Source of the DNA: Chelonoidis abingdonii
Taxonomy: Eukaryota; Chordata; Testudines; Testudinidae
Assembly (NCBI RefSeq): GCF_003597395.2
Contig: NC_133790.1
Location: 18,500,662 to 18,564,661 of the forward strand
Reading direction: 5' to 3'
DNA: 64,000 nt
The notes beneath the pieces were generated by a model. That model saw only the letters and a program-made list of their open reading frames with translations, was not told the origin of the DNA and searched no databases. This document shows, one piece after another, positions 37,791 to 48,356 of this stretch (position 1 is the first letter of the stretch; every line of letters begins with the position of its first letter). The translations under genes and the position numbers were made by a program.

Positions 37791-39819
37791 GAGGAGTCCA
37801 AGGAAACAAATGAGACAATACTGGTCAGCATGGTAGGCAGTGGGATAGCTTTAAAGCGGTCAATGGTCGAGGAGGGAATACTTAAGTTTGGGCAACAAAA
37901 TCCACGTTTGAAGTAGGGGAGGAAACATAGTGTACAAATAAATGATGGTTGTTTGAAACCGTTCAGAGATTTGGAATGTTATCAGTAGCCCCAGAGTAGA
38001 TGGATTAGTGGGCAGGCGAGATGGTCAAAGTGGCTTTATCCCATGACTATGTAATACATCACAAGAACAATACATACACGGTAGCATGGCTTTTGTTGAT
38101 TATGGTATTGAATAATATTGATAATCCCTTTTAAATTCTAGTATCAGGGAAAAGTCTGATCTCCATGGCTACGCCAGTATTTAAAACATATTAAGGCTAA
38201 TACCACCATGTATTCTAGCATCATTGCTGGAGACTTGGAGTACGCAAGAAACAATCTTTATTAGAAGTCTTATCACACATTAATTGGTGTTTTCCTATAA
38301 CTGTCATAAATTGCAATGGTTAGAAGGGGAAAAAAAAAACAAAACAAAACACATCGAACACCAGTATTTCCAATTCTTTCATACTCACATCTCCATATGG
38401 ACTCCTGAAGAAGAGTGCAGGTGGCCGTCTCCTGTTGAGGGTCAGGAAAGGATGACCTCCAGGAAGCGGTGACCTCCAGCCATCTGCCAGGCCCTATTTA
38501 TAATAAGTTACACATATGTCCACCAAAACTTATTAATATGCATGAGGGTTGAACCGCCTCATCTCCACCTTTGGGAGGGTCACCCTCATATTATCAGGGA
38601 CTCTTCATCTGATAGGCCACTTGGATAGATTTTTTAAAAATCTATTAACATTTACATCACCATTTTATCACCATAGTAACATGTGATTAGCTTACAAGTC
38701 TCTAATATTTCACCCCAGCTACCAACACACACCTTGTGGTGTCTACTGATCTCTAAGACATTTTCTTCCAAACTCAGCAGTTATTTTTCAAATCAGTATA
38801 CAAACAAATATAAGATCAACAGATTTATAATTTATTTGTGCTAGTTTATCTTTATACTACAGCTAACTTACTGTAAGTCCCAAGGCCTAAAAGTGGCTAA
38901 GCTAGGCATCTTTCAGGTATAAGCCTGTAGTTTCTTGCATTTCAGCTTTAAACATCAAGCTTTATTTAAACCTGTTACCTACCAGGTATTACTGTCTTAT
39001 ATCCAGCCCTTTTTATAATAAATTAATTTATGTGTTACAAGGTACAGTGGAGTGGTACAAAGTTGTAATTGATACTTGCTTGGAATGCCAGGCGTAACTC
39101 ACTCATGTGCCATCACTTGTGGGCCATAGCACTCCTGCAGATAAGTATCCCATATAGAATACTTACACCTCTTCACTATCTCCTATAATAGCCTTATGTC
39201 AATGTAAACTGCCTTCTGTCGACCTAGCTGTGGAAGTGTCTTCACTTAAATTTGTCTCCCTCTGACATAAGTGCCTCTCTACGCCAATCTGGGAACACCA
39301 CCTCCACCAGTGGTGTAGTCAGGGTCAATGTAATCAGGCTGATGCAGTGTCAGGGTACACACTGCATGGCTTATATCCATTGTTAATGGCTTTCAGGAGG
39401 TGTCCCACAGTGCCCTTCAAGGGCAATATCATCCATATAAGCGCTCCTGCTGAGGACACGCACAACTGGTGTGCACACACAGGCGATTTAATATCTTAGG
39501 TCGCAGTTTAAGTCCACATAATTTTGTTGTGGAGACATGGCCTGTATCTCCCAGTCCCAGTGAGCCCTTTGGCCAGCCTTCAGGAAATCAGCTGAAGGCA
39601 GGCAGGGAAGATCAAGGCAGGAACTCAGAGCCAGGATGGGTTTTCTCGAGAGAGATAACCAGCCTGCCCAAAGTTGGAGCTGCTCAGCCCCCAAACCCTT
39701 CAGCAGCTGCCTCCCAGTGGTGAGTTTTCTCTGCACGGTGCAGACCCCTCGGTTTCCCTACAGATCAGTGTTGGGGGCTTATGCGGGGGAGGGGAGGTGT
39801 CTTTTGATGTCTGAAGAGC
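37791..39819. other. Probable repeat-derived DNA, no gene recognised
   Basis: No coding exon is supported. The stretch near 39160-39420 ('tgtcgacctagctgtggaag' and following) resembles a turtle DNA-transposon MITE. The block 38.4-39.0 kb might be a diverged LTR, but I could not find TG...CA ends with a target duplication. Confidence 0.35.
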
Positions 39820-39827
39820 AGCTAGAG

Positions 39828-40127
39828 CAGGGGTAGGCAACCTATGGCACCTGTGCTGAAGGCGGCACACCAGCTGATTTCCAGTGGCACTCACACTGCC
39901 TGGGTCCTGGCCACCGGTCCAGGGAGAGCTGCATTTTAATTTAAAATGTTAAAGAAGCTTCATTTAAAATTAAAAATCTTATTTACTTTACATACAACAA
40001 TAGTTTAGTTATAACTTATAAAAAGACCTTCTAAAAACGTTAAAATGTATTATTGTCATGCGAAACCTTAAATTAGAGTGAATAAATGAAGACTGGGCAC
40101 ACCACTTCTGAAAGGTTGCCACCGCTG
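39828..40127. mobile_element. hAT non-autonomous DNA transposon, complete, 300 bp
   Basis: Terminal inverted repeats CAGGGGTAGGCAACC and GGTTGCCACCGCTG bound the element, and an identical 8-bp duplication AGCTAGAG flanks it (39820-39827 and 40128-40135). An 8-bp duplication is diagnostic of hAT transposases. There is no transposase open frame, so it must have been mobilised in trans. The interior is AT-rich and matches a turtle hAT family as I recall it. Confidence 0.93.
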
Positions 40128-40189
40128 AGCTAGAGCTGTAATTGCTGTCGAGGCAGAAACGTCCCACACCCATTGCCTAGTGCAAGGAG

Positions 40190-40900
40190 GGACAGAAGCC
40201 CCTCGCAGGCGAGTCTCGCGGCGGGTCCATATACCAGGATCGGGGCCCTTTTGCTCCCCACCCCTACGCTGGTGTTTTGACGTGACCGCAGGCTCCGGAG
40301 GCTGAATAAAGAGACGTCATTTGGCAGCAGCCCGGCGTGCGCCTGAAGAGATGATCGCGAAGGAGCTGCCCGAGGAGGGGGCGGCCTCCGAGCTGGGCAG
40401 GGTAGGGGCCAGGCTTACAGCCGCTCCCCGTGGACGGAGGCGGAGAGGGGGAGCAATCCGGCTGCTCCCGGCCTGAGGAGGAGCCCCCGCCGGAGGGGGC
40501 TTGCATGCTGCTGCCTGATGCCGAGCCGGAGGAGACTATGGCAGAGGGGCCCTATGCAACCCACCCCCTTTCCCCTCCCCGCTGCACCGGGGCAGAGCGG
40601 CCCAAAGGGCTGGTTTGGGGGAGGGAACAAGGTCACTGGAGCGACTGGTGACCGCGTCCCCGAGAGCTCTGAGATCAACAGCCGCCTCCGCTGTCCAGGC
40701 AGCAGGGCTGCAGCTCGGGCGCAGGGCGGGAGAGGAAGGCGCCCCGGGGAGCGGCCGCACCGCACCGCACCGACAGGAGGAGCGGCTGGATTTTGCGCAG
40801 GGGCCGGATGGTTTCCTTGTAACAGACGGACCGTTTCGCACTCAGGTTCCCCGGGAAGGCGAATGCGCGTGATGGATGGCGGGGGCCCGCCCTAGGGGAT
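40190..40900. promoter_or_regulatory. CpG island with CRE-type sites; orphan promoter candidate
   Basis: A sharply GC- and CpG-rich block stands in AT-rich, repeat-dense surroundings. It carries TGACGTGA at 40278-40285 and GACGTCAT at 40313-40320, both CRE-like. Many open frames overlap here in all frames simply because stops are rare in GC-rich DNA. No known gene start was recognised. It might drive a noncoding RNA in either direction or a gene whose other exons I cannot see. Confidence 0.6.
40351..40401 (+). other. Possible first coding exon, 17 codons, weak
   Basis: An ATG 31 bases after the second CRE-like site opens a frame reading MIAKELPEEGAASELGR, ending exactly at a CAGG|GTAGGG splice-donor-like junction. 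Without a splice the frame runs 41 codons to a stop. The peptide matches no protein I know and the candidate could be chance in a CpG island. Confidence 0.2.
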
Positions 40901-40901
40901 G

Positions 40902-43117
40902 GCAGGAGAGTGAAGAGCTCGAGTGCAGGGGCCGGAGGTTTAAGATCTTGGAAAGCATAGCTGATTGCAGCTGGGGAGAAGGAGCATATATGTGAGTATT
41001 AACGTGGTTCGATGTCCTGCATCCGGCGTGGGCTAGAGACAGGTGATGATTTCAGCGCTTGTTTCTGTGAAAGCCCCAATGCAAACGATTTGCAGTAGAT
41101 TAACAGGGAGCTTTCTTCTCTCGTGAAGCCTGTGCCTTCCAGCATGTTTCTGGTAACCCCTTGGTGTATCCCTCTCTTCCCCTCCCCAATAAAATTAGAA
41201 ACCAGTATGCATTTTAATAGAGGGGTAATTGCTTTAAATAAGTCTACTGGAACCAAATAGACTCCAGTTTCGGTTGAGCTTTACGAGTTCTGTGGAAAGA
41301 GAGTAAACAGAAACGCCTCATGCACTGCTTTACAGGCTGCACTAATGTTTTAAACTTTCCTTTTAAATAGCTGAGTAGTATATTACTTGGCAGAGTCCAC
41401 CTAACAAGCAAGACACGGCTAGAGGTATTACAGTAGTTGAGCGCCTTGGCAGTTGTAAGGCAAGGGAAGTGGATGTTATTTGTTTCCCCCCGAAGAGTAT
41501 AAATTTGTAGGCAATCCAAGCTACGCTGCTTCGTTGCCAAATCTGCAACATTCCCATGCAAGTTCTGCACACAACAAGCGAGCTTTTCATTGCTCGGAGG
41601 CGGGACAATAACAGCTCCAAACAGAAAGAAAGAAGAGCAGCGCTAGCTAGTGGCCGTGATAGATACTGCTGAGCGTCCCTGTCTCCGGCACCCTGGAGTA
41701 CTGCATATTTCCCCTGCTAAAAAATCTGCCACAACCGTTTAAAGCAAATAAAATAGACATTTGCAACATCTGAGTTTTAGATCAGACTTAGTCTGAAGCT
41801 CGGTTCCGTCCATCTCCTTGTGAACCAAGGGTAACGTAGGACGGAAGTTTTACAGTCCAATCCTGGCTCTCCCACTCCCCAAGCCAGCAGGATCGCCTAT
41901 GGGAGGAGCCACGGGTGATGGTCAAGGTAGCGGTTTGAGGTGTGCATCTTATTACGAAATAACTGTAGTAACTGCCTGGGTGTCCAAGCCTTGGCAATAA
42001 AAAAAACATTAAGAGATACAGAATGGTACAGTTCTTGTTCCCCGCAGCTAGCAGCAGAGAAAACAGCTGCCAATGCTGTCTAATCCATCATATTTGCCAA
42101 GAATTGAAGCAAATCAAACCAAAACTGGAGCAGACACTAAACTGAATCTTAGGCTGTGCTCTGGGGGAGCTGCCAAAGAAAGGAAGTTCCAAAAGGATGA
42201 GCACCAGTCCTGGAACACACAATTCCAGGAACCAGATCTAGGGGGATTCCTGTTCATCTCCATTTACCATGTTAGGGTGCAAGATGAGAGATGGGCGTGA
42301 CCCATGCCCAGCAATATTTGTACTAACAGCAGAAATGAACTGGAGGGAGGGCAAGGAGACATTTGCTACTGGACAGAATATGGGCACAGAATGAATGGGA
42401 CCTGAGCACCCACTTTAGGGGGTTACTTCCAGGGTGAGCCTGAAGTGTATTGTATTGACAATTATTCCTTATCCCTAAGCTTCCAACAATATTTTAATAT
42501 CTGTAAGATGCACTTAATCATCTCTGGGCATTTTAAAGAAACCATAACTCTCCTTTGGACAAATGCACACTTATCTACTCATCAACCCTTTCAGAAAGGG
42601 AAGGCTAGGTAAATGTATTGGCCTTGTATGTGTCCTGAAGGTCAAACTTGAGCTGTCTTAGGTAGGATTCCAGACTTGAGGACCCTCCTCCGCTGCCAGC
42701 ACTGTGCTCCAAGGTGTACAAAGATGACACTTGTATGTTAATTTTAATACAACAAAACTGTATGTCAACTATTGACCAAACTTTAAACTGGCATATGCTT
42801 CTGATATATTGGGAGTGCGTTTCGTTAGCCTCAAAATGCCACATGGCTCTCCACACTTCCATGGCTTTCTGCCATGCCAAGGTCTTATGTGAATGAATTT
42901 TTCCAAAGGTTTAGAGGATCTGAAATCCTCCAAAAACAGGAGTTTGACTAAACAGTAAGCAAGCATGGTATGAAGACACAAAATGCTACTTTCCAAGCAA
43001 AATTTTGGAAGTTTCCCTGAGTAGCATTTAGATGGGAGGCTCTTGGGGAGAAAGTTCTGGAGAGTGCTGGTCTAATTAGTATTTTCTTTTCCATCGTCTG
43101 CTTTCCCCTTACCATTT
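40902..43117. other. No gene recognised
   Basis: Moderate-GC sequence downstream of the CpG island. Short open frames exist on both strands; none shows family similarity or clear splice-bounded structure. Confidence 0.5.
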
Positions 43118-43733
43118 AGACTCATATACTTCAAGGTCAGAAGGGACCATCATGATCATCTTGCACATTGCAAGCCACAGAACCTCAACCACTCACTCCT
43201 GTGATAAGACTCCTAACCTCTGGCTGAGTTACTGAAGTCCTCAAAAAAAAAATGATTTAAAAAAGACTTGAAGTTACAATGAGTCCACTATTGGCACCAG
43301 TTTAAACCTGCAAGTGACCTGTGGCCCATGCTGCAGAGGAAGGTGAAAAACTCCCCAGGGTCTCTGCCATATTTGGGGTCAGGAATTGGCAATCAGTTAA
43401 ACTCCAAGCATGTGGGCAATCCCCACCAGCCAGGCACCTGGGAAAGAATTCTCTGTCCTAACTCAGAGCCCTCCCCATCTAGTGTCCCGTCAGCAGCCAT
43501 TGGAGATATTTGCTGCTAGCAGTCACAGATCTGCTACATGCCATTGTAGGCAGTCTCATCATACCACCCACCCCATAAAACTTATCAAGCTCAGTCTTGA
43601 AGCCAGTTAAGTTTTTTTGCCTCTATTGCTCCCCATGGAAGGCTGCTGTAGAACTTCACTCCTCTGATTATTATAAACCTTTATCTAATTTCAAGCCTAA
43701 ACTTGTTGATGGCCAGTTTATAAGCTGTCATGG
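43118..43733 (-). mobile_element. CR1 LINE, 3' part, 5'-truncated
   Basis: Read on the minus strand this is the CR1 3' region. On the plus strand 'caaggtcagaagggaccat' and 'catgatcatctt' at the left are the antisense of the 3' terminus. 'ggaaggctgctgtagaact' and 'tttatctaatttcaagcct' at the right come from further upstream in the element. About 600 bp remain; no intact reading frame is present. It abuts a second CR1 in the opposite orientation. Confidence 0.85.
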
Positions 43734-43734
43734 G

Positions 43735-44546
43735 ATATGAGGGAAGGTTCTCTTATTCATTGGTAACTGGCTAAAAGATAGGATACAAAGGGTAGGAATA
43801 AATGGAGAGATGTAAATAGTGGTGTGCCCCAGGGGTCAGTACTGGGACCAGTCCTATTCAACATATTCATAAATAATCTGGAAAAAGGGGTAAACGGTGA
43901 GGTGGCAAAATTTACAGATGGTACAAAACTACTCAAGATTGTTAAGTCCAAAGCAGACTATGAAGAGCTACAAAAGGATCTCTCAAAACTGGGTGACTGG
44001 GCAACAAAAATGGCAGATGAAATTCAATGCTGATAAATTCAAACTAATGCACATTGGAAAACAATCTCAACTATACATATAAAAGATGGGGTCTAAGTTA
44101 GCTGTTGCCACTCAAAAAAGATCTTTGAGTCATTGTGGATAGTTCTCTGAAAACATCCATTCGATAATGTGCCACGGCAGTCAAAAAAAGCAAAAAGAAT
44201 GTTGGGAATCATTAAGAAAGGGATAGATAAGATGACAGAAAATATCATATCGCCTCTATATAAATCCCTGGTACACCCACATCTTGAATATTGATATGTG
44301 GTCACCCTCCTCTCTAAAAAAGATACTGGAATTGGAAAAGGTTCAGAAAAGGGCAACAGAAATGATTAGGGTTATGGAATGGCTTCTGTATGAGGAGAGA
44401 TTAATAAGACTGGGACTTTTCGGCTTGGAAAAGAGATGACTAAGGGGGAATATGATTGAAGTCTATAAAAATCATAACTGGTATGGAAATAGTAAATAAG
44501 GAAGTGTTATTTACTCCTCCTCATAACACAAGAACTAGGGGTCACC
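43735..44546 (+). mobile_element. CR1 LINE, ORF2 reverse-transcriptase remnant
   Basis: The frame at 43824-44033 gives [20 protein letters not shown] and then KFTDGTKL, which are the recognisable reverse-transcriptase palm motifs of CR1 ORF2. The catalytic ADD box reads TDG here, so the second aspartate is lost. Later frames continue the CR1 thumb region with several frameshifts. CR1 similarity stops abruptly after 'aactaggggtcacc' and resumes at 44839. It is a dead, 5'-truncated copy. Confidence 0.92.
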
Positions 44547-44838
44547 CCTGAGTGCTAGCTCCACAGCTCCCATTGGTGGGAAACCACAGCCAATGGGAGC
44601 TGTGGAGGCGGTGCCTGCGGGCAGAGACAGCGCACAGAGCCGCTCCTCTGCCTAGGAGCCGCTGGCACAGGTCACTGCTTGCTGAGAGCCACCCCAGATC
44701 CAGCAACCTGCACCTCCTCCTGCCCTCCAACCCGCTGTCCCTCCCACACCCAAACTCCCTCCCTCTTAGTTAACTGGCATTTTTCACTTACCAACACCCC
44801 CTATTCCTCCAACATGCTCGATAAAACAGCTTTTACTG
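44547..44838. repeat. Non-CR1 insert with a perfect 16-bp palindrome
   Basis: This segment replaces part of the CR1 3' UTR. At its left end 44561-44576 (CCACAGCTCCCATTGG) is the exact reverse complement of 44590-44605, separated by 13 bases, giving a strong hairpin that includes a CCAAT box. The rest is GC-rich, then C-rich. I recall similar text as a dispersed turtle repeat, but the family was not identified and no target duplication was found. Confidence 0.6.
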
Positions 44839-45060
44839 TAAATTCATGGAGGATAGGTCCATCAATGGCTATTAGCCAGGATGGGTAGGGATGGTGTCCT
44901 TCTGTTTGCCAGAAGCTGGAAATGGGTGACAGGGAATTGATCACTTGATGATTACATGTTCTGTTCATTCCCTCTGGGGCACCTGGCATTGGCCATTCTC
45001 AGAAGACAGGATACTGGGCTAGATGGACCTTTGGTCTGACCCAGTATAGCTGTTCTTATA
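44839..45060 (+). mobile_element. CR1 LINE 3' end, continuation of the plus-strand copy
   Basis: The run from 'taaattcatggaggatagg' through 'gggcacctggcattggcc' to 'ggtctgacccagtatagc' is the conserved CR1 3' UTR and terminus. Order and orientation show that it belongs with the fragment ending at 44546; comparison with the consensus I recall suggests that nearly 200 bp of CR1 are missing between them. Confidence 0.88.
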
Positions 45061-45261
45061 TCCATTTGTTCGTGTTCATTTACAGTTTTATGCTTAGTAT
45101 ATATTTAAATTAGTATGTTATTACAAAATGGTGGACCCTATCTTCTTACCTGAGGTTAGTGTAAAGCCTGATATAAGGATGTGACTCTGGGGATGGCGTT
45201 TCCTCCTTCCTGCAGGAGGAAAGCATGTTATTGACTATAAGTTACAAGGGTCTCTTTAAAG

Positions 45262-45968
45262 CAGTGGTTCCAAAACTGGGGTTTGAGAGATGTTACGGGG
45301 GTTCTCGGGAAGAAAAATCCCTAATGGTGGACAGAGCTGTCCGTAGGGACCCCGAACAGCATGGGGCCAGCAGCCCAGAGCCCCTGGACTTCCAAGAGCT
45401 AAGCAGATCAAAACAAACATATCTATTACACTGAGGAGACTTAAACTTCAAGGCTCCTTATAAGAAATGGAAAGGGAGGTGGATTTTTTTGCTATTTTTA
45501 AAATTAAATAGACAGCTAATATTGTTTTTAAGTTATTATGAAGTATAAGTTTAAGCTTTGTTGTAACGTGCATTGTTTGCCTGAACTGCTGAAGATCGGA
45601 ATGCTTGTGTAGGAGGAACTCTGAGTTGGGTTCTTAAATACCTTCATGCTGTTTCACATCTGATACTCCTTGATGAAACATAGGAGCCTTGTCTTATAAC
45701 AGGCTTATTCAAAGTGATACAAGCTATGAATGTGAGATCTTGGAAGAGTGTTGCTGTTTTCATAATGTAATAAAAATACTGTAATGATTAATAAGTGTGT
45801 AATAAGCATGTCAAAAACAAATTTTATATTTCCAAGATCACTGCTTTTATAACTCATAGTCAGGTAAAGGAGAAAATCCCTGGAAATATTCATTTTTAGG
45901 AGGGGGTTCACAAGACTTGACATTTTAGTGAAAGGGCTTCACGGGTTGTTAAAGTTTGGGAACCACTG
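45262..45968. mobile_element. hAT non-autonomous DNA transposon, 707 bp
   Basis: The ends are CAGTGGTTCCAAAACT and AGTTTGGGAACCACTG, a long near-perfect inverted pair. The flanking 8-bp duplications are CTTTAAAG (45254-45261) and CTTTAAGG (45969-45976), one mismatch. No transposase frame is present. The single difference in the duplication points to a moderately old insertion. Confidence 0.9.
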
Positions 45969-45976
45969 CTTTAAGG

Positions 45977-47934
45977 GATTGTTACAAATATGAGCACAAT
46001 GAAACGTGCTTGGGCTATGTATTAATTTAATCAGACATTTTCCCAGATCTATGTATTTGTTATATTAATTATTTGAACTGTACTTCAAGACCCAAAGTTT
46101 GCCTTTCATAATTACACAAGAGTACCTGTGAGATATGCAGACAGTAAATGCTATACACCTTTAGGGATGTTCAAATTGTACTATGCCCCCAAAGCAGCCC
46201 CAAGATTGGCCTGTCTGTTCCTTCCCCAAGCAGGCACACTCCATTTCTGCTTTCTTCTCTATGGGAAAATTCAAGGGAAGCTGTGTGAAGGGAACCTCAT
46301 GAGATTCTGGCTGGTAGGTGGGTATTTCCTTGTAGGAGCATGATTTCATCCTAAGTTTTTACCATTGAGTTTTACCACAGTACAGATTGTAAAAATTGAG
46401 TAAAGGACCTTATGATGTAGCCCCAGGTCCTAAGAGCACTATGATGCAAAACTTACACATTGTTCATAAAAAGTGATTCAAACACTTTTGAACAGTGCCC
46501 CAGAGATAGATTAGAGTAGGAAGTTATACTTGAACAGAGTATATAAATTCAAAGGTAAGAAATAGAAAGTGAGATACAGAAGGGAAAAATGATCAGGCAG
46601 CCCTGCATTCTTCAACCCCTGACAGGCTCATGGCTAATTTCCCAGCTGCCAGGAGGGAACCCAAAAAAACCCCAGCAACTGTGCCAGCCAAGGAATCAGA
46701 CGCCCAACAAGATGCTGCTGCTGGAAAAAGATATTCTACAGCTTGGCTTCTGTGCAGGACAGCTGTCAAACATGGTCCATCTGTGGCTACAGCTGTTGAT
46801 TCCATTGCTGAAGGAAAGGAGCAGGCAGAAGACAGACAGGGGGTTTCCACAGGACTAACAGGGTCAGAAATACTGCCAAGTCAGCATCGCAATTAGAGGG
46901 TTGTGCCAACTTTTTTTTTTAAATTGCACATTTTAAAATGTGCTTTGCTCGCTCATTCAGTAGATATCCAAATGTAATGGGTGAAAGAACATGATGGTTT
47001 GGGAATGATTCCTCTTCACTGACATTCAGAATAGAGAATCAAGAACTGATAGTGTCTTCTGATATTTTAAAGAAACCAACATGACCTTATTGGTCCTCTT
47101 TCTGTATATCAGTCACTACAAATTAGACCTCTATAGCTCCTGAGATGGCAAATGTACACACATTGATAAGTTACATAGAGCTGTAAAGTAGAAAGGGAAA
47201 GAAAATAGCATTTTCCATACACATATGCCCTTATTTTAATTTTAGGGGTAACATATTTGGTACAGGATACATTTCAGACTGAACTACAAGTGTGTGGAAT
47301 TAATTCAGCATTACTCTGAATGTACAGGCTGTAGTTATTTCAAACTATAGTAATTAGTTTTTATAAACCAACAGTCCTCATATCACTTAAGTATTTAATA
47401 AAGTTATCCCCAATTCTGTTTTCCAAAAGTTTTTCCAGTCCACTATTTTGAATTAAAACGGGTCACTGTTTCGCTTCCAAAATGTCCCTGTTTACAACAC
47501 TGATGTTCTCAAGGTTCTTTGTGCAACTTTCCCAGTCAGGCAGGTACATGAGAATCTCAGCTCCTCCTTCCGGTCCCCTTACCTGCCCCCCTCATAAATT
47601 GCCAGCCTTCACTGGTGTGGAGGAAAATGTGAATGCTAAGGGCCCCAAAGATAAAAATGCCCCAAATTAGTTATTTTCTAAAAAATCTTGTTATTTTTAA
47701 GCCAATCTCATATTTAATACTTGGAATAGGGGACACTGAAGAATAATACTGTAAATATCTACTATCTCCAGAGCGCTTCACATATATAGGGGAGCGTGCC
47801 ATCACTGTTACAAGCCATCCGTTTCTACAACTGTAGCACCACATTTCCCAAATGCATTCAAGGCTTTTTAAACTGGTATTTATTAAATTGATTTGGGTCT
47901 GTGCTAGACCTTGACAATCCAAGCCTAGCTGTCA
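45977..47934. other. No gene recognised
   Basis: Overlapping open frames on both strands at 46590-46900 (about 85-89 codons each) match no family I know and lack supporting splice sites. The rest is AT-rich noncoding sequence. Confidence 0.45.
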
Positions 47935-47942
47935 ATCTATAA

Positions 47943-48348
47943 CAGTGGTTCTCAACCAAGAGTACATGTATCCCTGGTGGTATACGGATGTCTTCCAAGG
48001 GGGACATCAACTCATTTAGTTATTTTCCTAGTTTTACAGTAGGCTATATAAAAAGCACTAGCGAAGTCAGTACAAACTAAAATTTCATAGACAATGACTT
48101 GTTTATACTGCTCTATATATTATACACTGAAATGCAAGTACAATATTTATATTCCAATTAATTTTATAATTATATGGTAAAAATGAGAAAGTAAGCCATT
48201 TTTCAGTAATGGTGTGCTGTGACACGTTTGTATTTTTATGTTTGATTTTGCAAGCAACTAGTTTAAGTGAGGTGAAACTTGGGGGGTATTCAAGAGAAAT
48301 CAGACTTCTGAAAGGGGTACAGTAGTCCGGAAAGATTAAGAGCCAGTG
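47943..48348. mobile_element. hAT non-autonomous DNA transposon, 406 bp
   Basis: It begins CAGTGGTTCTCAACCA and ends GAGCCAGTG, with 8-bp flanking duplications ATCTATAA (47935-47942) and ATCTACAA (48349-48356), one mismatch. The interior matches a turtle hAT family I recognise ('aaaagcactagcgaagtcag', 'gtgaggtgaaacttgg'). No transposase is encoded. Confidence 0.9.
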
Positions 48349-48356
48349 ATCTACAA

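Noticed and set aside
40264..40895. Multiple overlapping open frames of 80-125 codons in the CpG island
   Set aside because: Stops are rare in GC-rich DNA; none shows family similarity, and they overlap in several frames on both strands.
43118..45060. Twin-priming (5' inversion) of a single CR1 insertion
   Set aside because: Both the minus and the plus segments carry their own CR1 3' terminus, so they are two independent insertions.
46593..46896. Possible small gene with overlapping frames on both strands
   Set aside because: No recognised homology, no splice sites and no repeat match; kept only as unexplained sequence.
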